From Onchidella celtica (Eukaryota; Mollusca; Gastropoda; Systellommatophora; Onchidiidae), in assembly GCA_963931925.1 (NCBI GenBank), contig OZ007571.1:11084474-11148473 (forward strand): 64,000 nt of DNA. Direction: 5' to 3'. Every line of letters begins with the position of its first letter. The stretch's first letter is position 1. The notes beneath the pieces are model-generated. The model ran no database searches. It had not been told where the DNA came from and worked only from the letters and a program-made list of their open reading frames with translations. A program made the position numbers and the translations under genes. Shown here piece by piece: positions 1 to 10,399 of the stretch.

Positions 1-21
1 AAAGAAGTATACAAAAATGAT
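1..21 (+). mobile_element. SINE tail cut by the window edge
   Basis: AAAGAAGTATACAAAAATGA matches the tail of the SINE at 16060-16530; the body would lie upstream of this window. Confidence 0.4.
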
Positions 22-104
22 AGATAATTTTCGGAAAATTAAGAATTTTTTTCCCCACCCTAGCGCTAAATTATGAGACATTTAATGATACTTCACTCCC
101 CTCC

Positions 105-108
105 TCTC

Positions 109-177
<69 letters not shown>
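105..177. repeat. CT microsatellite
   Basis: Nearly pure TC dinucleotide run. Confidence 0.95.
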
Positions 178-585
178 ATACTTTCATTCATTATTCTGGA
201 GATATCCTATCGCCTGTAGTTGTCCGGGTGCATACTGTTGCAATTATGCGGCTTTGAGATACGACGCTAAATACGCCATTTGACGGCCAAACGTTTGCTG
301 TCTGTCGACTCTGCCATTTTTGTGGACGGCAATGCTTGAATGGACCAATTTTCAAAACCGTATGTATTTGTTCATATTCGATTCAATAATGTGGTGCTGT
401 GGATTCCCGGCGGTTGTAGGGAATAATCGAGGCTTCGATACCACCAGTCTGCTTGTCTCTGTATTGAGTGCATAATTATGCATTCGAATACAGCCCCTTG
501 TCTTTCCTGATTTCATTACGTGACATCGCATCCAACCATTGGTCATTTTTTTTTCTATCTGTCAGGATGTCTCTGCCTGTCTGCC

Positions 586-588
586 TCT

Positions 589-632
<44 letters not shown>
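586..632. repeat. CT microsatellite
   Basis: TC dinucleotide run just before the LINE/SINE tail at 649. Confidence 0.95.
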
Positions 633-633
<1 letters not shown>

Positions 634-648
634 ATACATTTGCACTTA

Positions 649-692
649 CAAGGACGAATAAAATTTATCTTATCTTATCTTATCTTATCTTA
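649..692 (+). mobile_element. LINE/SINE 3' tail
   Basis: ACAAGGACGAATAAAATTTA followed by TCTTA repeats. The same tail occurs at 21838-21892. Nothing of the body is recognisable because a CT repeat lies just upstream. Confidence 0.5.
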
Positions 693-1460
693 TGTGTTCA
701 GATGGGAATTCATGTTTATATTCTGCCTACTCTCATCCTTCGTCATCTCTTTGATTTTCGTTTTCGTTCTTTTCTTTCTTTCCCTCTCTCTCTACTTTTC
801 TTTTCCTTTACTACCAGTTCTGCTTTGAGTTTGTTTTTCATGCATCGCTTATATTCTTTTGAATATTCATTCTGTCTTTCCTTTCCCAGTTCCAAACACA
901 CCCAATCTATATTTATGCCCTGTTCGATCAGTCTGTACCAGGAAAGTTCTCAAACACGAAAATCAATCTTCCCTAACCCCCATGAGAACGCAATGCCATC
1001 ATTGCAAGGGCTGATCTCCACATCTAATGGCTGTACGAATTAAAAAGGATGAACGTGTAAAGCAATGTAGCAAATCTGATACTCATGACCACGGCAAAGC
1101 TCGGATTATGTGAAACCATAATAATTATCGTAAAACGCTGGGATTTGCCTGAAAAGCTTCACGAGGAAGAATATTATTTTTATGTGAGGTGGAGAGACAT
1201 AGAATGTTCTAGTTTTGCCATTTCGGGGGATGAGATCATAGAAGAGAATGAGGGATTAGCCGGACGGGAATGGATAAATTGGTTAGCAGAGAAAGAATGG
1301 AAGAGGCCAAAGCTTTGCACTCCGTAAATCAGAATTGGGTATTGTCCACAGTCATTGTATACCTGTCGCTTCCATGTTTTGACTCTCTCTCTGCCACCCA
1401 CATCTTAGCTCAACCTGAGCACCTTCGAGAGCGGACCTTCTTCAGAATAGACATTTTAAG

Positions 1461-1635
1461 CTGGGTTCTCATGTATGCGGAAACGGAAACGGCAAAAAAT
1501 CCCTCATTACAGTAAAATGAAGGAGTGTTTCCATGTGTGCGGAAACAGCGTGCGGAAACATTCTTTATATTTCACTACTTGAAGGGTTTTTGAAGTTTCC
1601 GTTGCCGTTTCCGTATATAATGCATGAGAACCCAG
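1461..1635. mobile_element. MITE with about 50-bp terminal inverted repeats
   Basis: The left end CTGGGTTCTCATGTATGCGG is followed by AAACGGAAACGGC. The right end reads GCCGTTTCCGTATATAATGC and then ATGAGAACCCAG, its imperfect inverted complement. The 175-bp unit has no open frame. The flanks share TTTTA-like sequence, so the exact target duplication is uncertain. Confidence 0.65.
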
Positions 1636-2765
1636 TTTTACTCAATAACAAATAATTGAGAATTTTTTTTTTTTGTACAGCCGACAGTCATAAAATGGTC
1701 GGTTTTAATACAAGTGGACGAATCAAACCAGTTTTGAGAAAACCGTCGTTAAAGATTTTGGCCCCCGTTCAAATGGCTGTATCTGAATTATTTTCTGATG
1801 TTTGTAACTCTGGATTGGAACCGAGACATCTTACAAAGACAGGACAACGCCCACTTTTGACGTATACGGTGAAATCCCAAAGTTGGAAACATGCGGGATA
1901 ACCAAATTGCCTTTTTAAATCCGACGACTTGGAGTCAGTTTTACTCAACTGGACTTGGCGACAGTCGCGATACGTGAATCATTTTAGCTGCTGGCGGCAT
2001 CACTAGCCTGTACTTTTGAGGATCATACTGTAACCATCATCTCCCTCACTCTCTTACTTCTGGGCGGCTGTTTACATCTAGGGCCTGCTTCAACGACACG
2101 CCATCCTCTACGCCCTAGTACTATAATTGCCCCTAAATCATGTCTCGGCGACACATATTCTGTCACTTCCGGCCACTATTGCTTGATTACACTGGGGGCA
2201 CCGCCCCTCCTATTTTAGAGCGTATGTACTTTATGGATTGCCAATGTACGAACAAATACTGTCTCTCACTGCGTGTTACTTCTTCGACTGCCAGACGTCG
2301 GAAATGTTCATTGTGATGCACTGGAAAAAAGATAATAATAATAAAAAAAGGAAGCGCATATAAGTACAACATGATTGTTCTACATTAAAAATTTATGGAC
2401 AGTGCATATCCGTACAACGCACACAATTCGATGACGTAGAACACACACCGGAATACTATATTACTGACCTTGTTAATTTGCATAGATTTTAAAAATATGA
2501 ATCGGCTTAGTAGCAAAACAATCTGACTTCTGCTCGGAGATTGCGTGATCTGCACTAATAAGTACTGTCTTGAGTGTACGTCGATCACCAATGGCTACCC
2601 CAACCCCTTTTCGCCTGATTAGACAATCTGACTACCGCCCATTGATACAAACTGGCTGGACCCTCACGCTCCCATGTCCATCTGACTATTCCATGTGTTG
2701 TCACTTTAAATTCGTGAACACCATACCAAGTTTTGTTTCAGCAAACCTTCACCAGTCGCGATTTT

Positions 2766-2873
2766 GGTAAACATGTTGTACGGATAATCACTGTCCATAT
2801 CCATACAACATGTTGTACGGATATACACTTCCATATCCATACAACATGTTGTACGGATAAACACTTCCATAAT
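2766..2873. repeat. Tandem palindromes built on ACAACATGTTGT
   Basis: Three units of about 45 bp, each with a near-palindromic core ATCCATACAACATGTTGTAC and a CACTTCCAT-type spacer (the first lacks its left half). Each core can fold on itself, and successive units can cross-pair. Confidence 0.85.
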
Positions 2874-3260
2874 AATAAAAAACAAAAAACTCAAAAAAAC
2901 ACACCAAACCAGCCAATAATAATGCTAGATAGCAAATATACTTTATCTTTAATGAACCTTGGCAGAGAGGAGGGCGTAAAATCAATAGTTATTCTGTCTG
3001 GCCTCGCTTGGGAGGGGCGGAATCTCATTACAGTGTTGTACTTGTCTAATGTGGCTGGCTTGTTGTCATAATGAATTATCATCTCGTTGTATGAGTTTTC
3101 ATTTTTGCTTTTGCCAGTGAAACCTTGACATGAATCCGCGTAATAATTTGATCTCTTCCGAAGCAGGAGGGCCCCGTAATGTAATAAAAATCAATCTAAT
3201 TATCGTGACTATGACATTGAACATCACGGATGGCAGTAAACACAGTGTGAACCCTGGGCG

Positions 3261-3385
<125 letters not shown>

Positions 3386-3539
3386 AGGGGAGGGAGGGGA
3401 GGGGATGGAATTACCACATTTAAAGAAAACAGTGCTCAAGGACTTTGTTTACATTCCGTTTCTATTCAACGAGAAGTCGGAAGAATAATATTGTCTGTGA
3501 CAATCCGATTTTATTTCAGGCATGAAGACCCGCCCTACG

Positions 3540-3757
3540 GGTTTTGCAAAGGGCTCAGTTGGTAGAGCATTCGCCTTGTAAGCGACAGTCTGGCGTTCTG
3601 ATCTTAGTCGCATGCTACTATGTTTGTGTCTTTGACCCCGTTTCTCCTTAACTTTATTTCTCTATTTATTTTTAAAGCTGTAATGTATTTACCATTTTCA
3701 CGTTTTATCTCACACCAATTTCCATAATAAAGAAATAAAAATAAATAAATAAATAAG
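3540..3757 (+). mobile_element. tRNA-derived SINE, degenerate head
   Basis: GGGCTCAGTTGGTAGAGCAT is a good tRNA A-box region and TCGCCTTGTAAGCGA resembles an anticodon arm with a TGT (Thr-like) loop. The T arm is too degraded for a functional tRNA gene. An unrelated body follows and the unit ends in an AAATAAATAAAT tail, so this is a SINE rather than a tRNA gene. Confidence 0.55.
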
Positions 3758-4571
3758 ATAATGGCAAAATATCACGGTTGTCATATAAAACAAAAATGAT
3801 GATCAAGTATCGGGAATGCCACTTGGATAATCACATTTCAAGCATGGGAATTTATGACATCATGGCAATTTTGATGTTTTTTTTTAAAAATCTCCTCCCA
3901 TCTCGCCCCCTCCATCTCTCCCCCCCCCCCTCACCCCCACCCCGACCCCATCAACTTGTTTCAATTCCATATATCAGACTTTCAAATAAATGAGGCTACC
4001 CGACAATATTAATCCATTTTGTGCTTGAAGGGGACTTGAGAAAATTGGGTGGGATGGGATACGCCACTGTGACTGCTCTTGTCTGCGATATTTATTCCCG
4101 AAGGAATGGAAAAGGCATAGATATCGGGCTAAGCGCAATAACAATACTCTGGATGACCTCTTGCCACTGACGCTTTACGGGATATCCTTTATGAGGCAAT
4201 GCATTCTATCAGCAAACAAGTGGGTCTCTATCTGGTCCGACCAGGAAGATCAATCATGAATGTAATGTATATATAGGAATGTAGTAGAATTCACACTACA
4301 GTCAGTGGAATAGCAGTCCTGTAGGATGTTTCGGAAGGGCTGATGTATCAATGAAAGTCACGATAGACAACTGTTGCATTTTTACTTTTTTTTTTTGTGG
4401 ACAGGGGGAAAGGATGTTGTACTTTTAAAGACGAAAGAGGAGGAGGAATGGAGGAATGGAGGAAGAGACGCGGGAGACGGATAGAATGGTAGCATGGCGT
4501 ATTCTTTGCGAGACGGGAGATATAACTCTCTTCTGGAGCCAGTCGGTGAAACGGTATTAGATTGAACAAGG

Positions 4572-4893
4572 GCAGTTGGTATAAGTACGTGCACAACCCA
4601 GGCGTTTTGCTCTGGGGGCACGTACGTATACGTGCCTGTCCCTAACCTCGCCCTTATCCTCAATCCTAAATCTTATCGAACCCCTAACCCTGACCGCTAC
4701 CCATTTGACAGAAAACACAGGAGGAAAGAGTGAAAGAAAAATCTGAAAGAATAATTAATTATGGCTGTTGTTAAGAGCGTTTCGGGAGGAGCTCTTTAGC
4801 TCTGGAGCCACAACAGGCTTTAAAATACGTACCCCTAGCGCAAACAACAACAACAACAACAGCAACAACTTGTGGTACGTTCTTGTAACCACA
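4572..4893 (+). mobile_element. TACGTA-family MITE-like element, copy 1
   Basis: About 320 bp. Starts with a degenerate GTTGGTATAAGTACGTGCAC and passes through the family core (CTAACCTCGCCCTTATCCTC, then GGAGGAGCTCTTTAGC). It ends with AAAATACGTACCCCTAGCGC, a CAA microsatellite expansion and TTGTAACCACA. The two ends are inverted complements of each other. Confidence 0.6.
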
Positions 4894-4986
4894 TTCTCGA
4901 ACAAAGTATACTTATATTTCTTGCGTATCTAGAAGCGTCTGCATAAAATATGCATGGTAGTGGCGGAACACAGTTATATTGATGTA

Positions 4987-5186
4987 NNNNNNNNNNNNNN
5001 NNNNNNNNNNNNNNNNNNNNNNNNNNNNNNNNNNNNNNNNNNNNNNNNNNNNNNNNNNNNNNNNNNNNNNNNNNNNNNNNNNNNNNNNNNNNNNNNNNNN
5101 NNNNNNNNNNNNNNNNNNNNNNNNNNNNNNNNNNNNNNNNNNNNNNNNNNNNNNNNNNNNNNNNNNNNNNNNNNNNNNNNNNNNNN
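4987..5186. other. Assembly gap (200 N)
   Basis: Exactly 200 N, a conventional gap size, next to a CT-rich low-complexity tract (5187-5440) that probably caused the break. True length unknown. Confidence 0.99.
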
Positions 5187-5440
5187 TCTTTCTCTCTCCC
5201 TGTCTTCTTCTTTCTCCCCCCCCCTGTCTTTCTCTCCCCACTCTCTCTTTCTCTCTCCACTCCCTCTCTCTTTCCCCCTCCTCTCTCTCTCCCGCTCTTC
5301 TCCCTCACTCATCCTCTCTCTCTATCCATTCTCTCTCTTTCCTCCTCCTCTATCTCTCTCTCTCCCCTCTCTCTCTCTTTCCCCCTACTCTCCCAGCCCC
5401 CCCCCTTCTCTCTCCCTCTTTCCATCATTTGCATCCTACC
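5187..5440. repeat. CT-rich low-complexity tract
   Basis: Irregular polypyrimidine sequence directly after the assembly gap. Confidence 0.9.
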
Positions 5441-8038
5441 CTGCACGACCTCGCCCCCTAGGCTATTCTAGCAAGTTGAATGGCCAGGACTCAGCAAGCC
5501 GTCAGACAGCCTGCACAGGTTGGATATGATAAGATAAAAAGGACAAGAAGAAAGTTACGGACATAGGAACTGACCTTTGGGCACTGACCAGCAAAGGCCT
5601 GGACTAAAAGCTCCCGACAAATTCCAAAACTGAAACAGGAAGATTTCCAGGGCTCGATTCGTTGATTAGCCCTTCCAGATGGTGTCAAATCCATAGCAAG
5701 TCTGACTGGTTGAATATGATATTACAAACAAGATCACAATATGCCGCTGTGAGCGGTTTTGAAAAGTTGACCTCACAACAGTTATTGTTCATAAACCTCT
5801 AGAAAATTGTTTTCATCCACTATTGCAAAGTGACACGTATAACTGATAAATCTGATGACTAATTCAGAATCGAAAAGTACAGGCATGAGATATTCCTTAT
5901 TACGAGTAATTGAAGCCTCTTTTTTCTTTTGTAATGTTGTTTTGCGCCTCGGTATGCTTGAATTTAATCTAGCTTGAAATTGACCCTAATCCATTCTGCT
6001 TCAGCTGTGGCCAATACCCTCACACAAAGCTATTCAGTGAAGGATTCAGCCAGGATAATACATATCGTTTCAGTATTGAACTCATATTGACTGGTTATCC
6101 TAGCTTACCTGTTCAAGCAGTGAATAAGCATTCGACCGCTGTACCAATGGGATATACACATGTTTTATATTATATCATTCACCGCCAGCGACTCAGTGTA
6201 AAATGGGATAAGATACATTTCAAAAACTTTCCTCTGATATCACGACCCATGAAATGGGTTAAAGGTCATGAATAAAGGCACATGATGACAGCCATACATC
6301 AGAATTATTCGAAGAGATTAATCTGACACTTTACACTTGTTAGAGGCTATTATTATTTAGTTGTTTACACATGATAGAAATGGAATTTAATGTCCCCAAG
6401 TTTATATACAGGCTGTCCAGATGTGAAAGAGTTTTGAGCCTGATTTAACATTGTGGGCACAGAGATTCAACGCCTTTCGAGCTTGAAAGTACTGGTAAGA
6501 TGTACTTCAAATGTTCCTTTGTTGGGATAAAAGTCGTGGAATTCGGTGCCTCAAACCGTAAGAGATGTACAAAACACTGAAATGTTCAAGAACCTTTATG
6601 AAACACAGACTCTTCACATGATGGGGTGCAGACTCGCCCCCCTCTGGACACTATCATAATTATGTTTCAGTATGCTCTTTGTATTGCTGAACTGAATATG
6701 AATGGTAGAATGTATGTAATGCGCTTAGAGCTTGAAGAAACGCTGAATAAATGCTATTTATTTATTTATTTATTTGTTTATTATTCGTGCACATTATACT
6801 GTATTTTATGTTATAGTTTTCTGTAAATTGATTCGTTGTTCGATGACGAACAAATTTTATTTCATCACACGGTGGTCGCGGGGGTGGAAACTAAAAACTT
6901 TGCTTTAGTTTCACACTGAACTCTCTCGGGAAACATTGTTACACTTTTTCGTGTCTAACAGCTCACACTGTCGCTATTCATTTTGAAAATATAACACTTA
7001 GCATAAGACAATGTTGGCTGTTGTAACGGTATTTTGTACAGGTAAGCTAAAGCTGAGTGAGACGACTCATACAGCTTCACGATCACAGTTCAATAGACCC
7101 GACGATGATGAAGCTAACACGTAATCTTCAGAAACCCAGTCTCAGAAAATCGACCCTATGCACTGAAGGTGAACACACTAAGTCTATCGAAAAACACACA
7201 GTTTATGCCTATCCTGCATAGCTGCTGATGGAAAACAAACTTCTCAGTGCAGCAGTAACGTTTATGACTCTAGAAAACTACAAAATCACTATAATTATAC
7301 TCATGTTTTGAAAAAATTAAATAGATAAGACATGTCGAGCATTGCTACAAAATCATTATCGCCCAGACAGGTCTCGATTTCAAACCTTATTATATCCACA
7401 ACAGATCAGATATTACGATTTCCGGTACAAGTCACTGATGATAGAACACAGGTCTGGAGTTACACAACATGCACATAAACTTTGGCATCCAGTGGGCAGG
7501 TCAGAAATAAGTAGGTCGTATAAATAAATCTCCCACTCTCTCTCTCTCTCTCTCTCCTCGGACCTAGACCTGTCCCAATCAATGCTCACTCGCACATTGG
7601 ATGGACGTGCGTGAGTGGTTCGCGTGTATCACCCACAACTCCTAGTCTCTGGCCAATGCTCGGTTGTCATTTTTTATTCTGCCGGTGTATACAGGGGGGG
7701 GGAGGGGGGGGAAGGAACAGGGGGGGGGTGTGGGACTGAGGGAACACGGTGGGGGTGGGGCGCAGTCTGCTCAAGGACGACTCTGCTGTGTTTCTATTAC
7801 CATGAAACTTTCTCCTTGTCATCACTGAACGGCAGATATCACAACATCTTCAGCTCGATCAACTGTTAGTTAATCTGACAAAACTGCGCCCTCAACAATC
7901 CAGACAAGAATTATAATGTATACATGGCTGAAGCAATCAAGTCAAACAAGTATCCTCTAAACAAAATGATGCATACGTTTGCAATGCATTACATTGACAG
8001 GAAATAACAAGAACATAAAATATTCCTAACATAACACA
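5441..8038. other. Non-coding stretch, no gene seen
   Basis: Only short AT-rich frames. Near 6700-6790 an ATGTAATGCGCTTAGAGC segment followed by TTTA repeats looks like a SINE or LINE tail. G-rich runs occur at 7696-7760. Confidence 0.5.
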
Positions 8039-8050
8039 TTGCAAAAAGCT

Positions 8051-8107
8051 CTCTCTCTCTCTTTCTTTCTATCTATCTATCTGGCTGTCTTTCTGTCTTT
8101 CTACCTA

Positions 8108-8158
<51 letters not shown>

Positions 8159-8195
8159 ATCTGTCTTTCGACCTATTTTTCTTTCTTTCTTTCAG

Positions 8196-8226
<31 letters not shown>

Positions 8227-8228
8227 TT
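8051..8228. repeat. CT-rich microsatellite compound
   Basis: Mixture of CT, CTTT, CTAT and CTGT units. Confidence 0.92.
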
Positions 8229-9284
8229 GTATGTGTGTGTTGAATTTATGGATCAGACATTAAAAGATCCCACACCATCCACTGTTTTCGTACTCGCTAA
8301 TTTCTAAAGCAGAAGAGATAAAATCGTGTCTATTTGGTTTTGTAGTCAATAGAAGTCAATCATTTTAGTCTGTATATTCCAGTGATATGTGAGCGGGTGG
8401 AATGAACGAGTCATAATAACCTTTCATGGATCTATTCCCCTCTGCTCACCATGAAAATGTCACTGGTTTTCCCAGTTCAGTTCAGCACCCTGTCCTATCA
8501 CAATGGATCCAAATGCATTGCAATATAGCTTTAGTTCCGACTGGCTTATCGACAGAGGAGGTAGAACTGATCACTAATTTCACAGTGTAATATCTGCATC
8601 ATAAACCAGGGTTACTTCGTGTCAAACCCGTACTTCAACTAGCCAATGTTTACGGGCACTATCATTTGTTGCTATTCTTGTTGTTGCAGTTTAATTTATT
8701 TACATACAACTGTTTAATTTCTTCATATAACTCAGTACTCTTATTTACTGTATGTAGTGATACAGTTTGATAGCTGTAACAAGTATTTCGTACACTAAAC
8801 AATACCTTAATATCGAATTTCATAATTAAGACGACGAAACTGTTTTAGAACAAGGCATGTTTTGCATTCATGGCATGTAAAATCTCTTTCGTCTGTATCC
8901 TCTATATCTTTATCTCAGACACAGTTGGTTACCACTGTCTTGGGCCTTCATTTGTTGTGGGCGAATACTGCAATAATGGCAGTAGAATTAAAAAAAAAGA
9001 AAAGAAGAATTTTAATATTATATCACCACTTGAGGGAATTCAGGACATTTCTCCCAATTAAATGTTTCTGTGTTGTTATTATTTTGATTTAAGATCAACA
9101 GTCGTGGGCTAAACAAAGATGAGACCAAAAGATGTCGAGTCATGTCTATCGAACAGGCAGACTCGACGGAGAGAGTGCAATATGACCTCACTGCCCTTCA
9201 TCACGCCACACTTCGATTGGTTCCCAAGCACCCAAACAACCAGCACGCGCCAAGTCCCCGCGCCATTTCCGTTTTAAATGTGGT

Positions 9285-9350
9285 AAAAGGGTCATTTTGA
9301 CCCGGACAAGAAGAATCTATCCTTTATCTCTGAGATCTGGTCAATATCTG
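9285..9350 (+). repeat. 66-bp direct repeat, unit 1
   Basis: Repeated at 9567-9632 with two differences. Contains a small hairpin GGGTCATTTTGACCC. The second unit leads straight into the LINE relic, so both are probably pieces of that family. Confidence 0.75.
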
Positions 9351-9566
9351 CCAGGCAATGCACACAGGATCACATTCTGCTATGCCAAATCTCGTAATGC
9401 AAGGCTCTTAGTGGGTTTAACCGGAGCAAGTTAATGTCTGCACTAAGAGGGAAAGATAAATGGCGCTGTCATCATCATTGCCACAATCATCATCATCATC
9501 ATCATTACCATAGTCACCAACAGGCACAGCAAAAACACACGTCAGCTACTATGTGGCATTTTATGT

Positions 9567-9632
9567 AAAAGGGTCATTTTGACCCGGGCAAGAAGAATCT
9601 ATCCTTTATCTCTGAGATCTGTTCAATATCTG
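9567..9632 (+). repeat. 66-bp direct repeat, unit 2
   Basis: Second unit, directly upstream of the LINE relic at 9640-10370. Confidence 0.75.
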
Positions 9633-9639
9633 TCAATTC

Positions 9640-10370
9640 TTGGAACGACATCTGGCACATGGCGCCTACGAAGCTGGCTTTCAGTATTCGCGCTGCATAT
9701 GATGTCCTTCCCAAAAAGACAAACCTCACTCGATGGAGCAAAGAGACCAGAGACGAATGTCTGCTATGTGGTGAGAAACAGACATTGCAGCATATTCTGT
9801 CTGGGTGCAAGATCGCATTGGCATGTGGGAAATACACCTGGCGACACAATCGTGTCCTTGAAATTCTGGCAACGACCATTGCATCAGAAGTAGAAAAGAC
9901 AGAGAAGTAAGACGTTCATCCAGGCATCCAGCAATACCCGCAACAACACACTTTGCAATTCCCCTGCAGGCGGGTTACTGGACGAAGCCGATGACTGGAA
10001 AGTGGCAGCAGACTAGAAAGATGGAACGACTATCCTGAGCTGGTAAGGACCTCCGGTTCGAGACCAGATGTAGTACTCAGCTCGAAGGAAGCTCAGACAT
10101 ACGTCCTAATCTAAAGGTCCCCTAGGGAGCAAACACGGAGGAGCAGCATGAATACGAAGTGGCCAAATACCAGGATCTCCTGAGGGATCTAAGGAATAAC
10201 GGAATAAAGTCACATATATTCGCGGTGGAATTTGGAGCAAGGGGATTTGTCGGTTCAGCAATGTACTCTCTTCTGAAAAAACTCAATTTAGGTGGAAGGA
10301 AAATTAGAAGTGCCCTTGCGGAAACAGCAACAGCGGAAAAATGCTTCCTGCTGGATTTGGTGTAAAAGAA
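9640..10370 (+). pseudogene. Relic of a LINE C-terminal end (zinc finger plus endonuclease-like)
   Basis: Two recognisable pieces on the plus strand. At 9659-9910: CLLCGEKQTLQHILSGCKI with YTWRHNRVLEIL, a CCHC finger typical of LINE ORF2 C-termini. At about 10050-10360, in more than one frame: RPDVVLSS, a short gap, VLI, then YEVAKYQDLLRDLR and FGARGFVGSAMYSLL. The RPD...VLI plus AKYQDL arrangement fits the restriction-like endonuclease found at the C-terminus of R2/NeSL/CRE-type LINEs, though I rely on memory of those families. Several frameshifts and stops separate the pieces, so it is dead. The reverse transcriptase itself is not present upstream. Confidence 0.6.
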
Positions 10371-10399
10371 ATGAACACTAATTATTTTCATACAGCCTA

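Noticed and set aside
1085-1327. 80-residue plus-strand frame
   Set aside because: No recognisable motif or gene context; overlaps other equally long frames.
3541-3612. Possible tRNA-Thr gene
   Set aside because: The A box and anticodon-like loop are good, but the T arm and acceptor stem do not pair and an A/T-rich SINE body and tail follow.
4987-5312. Frames running through the N gap
   Set aside because: Undefined bases; no evidence of coding.
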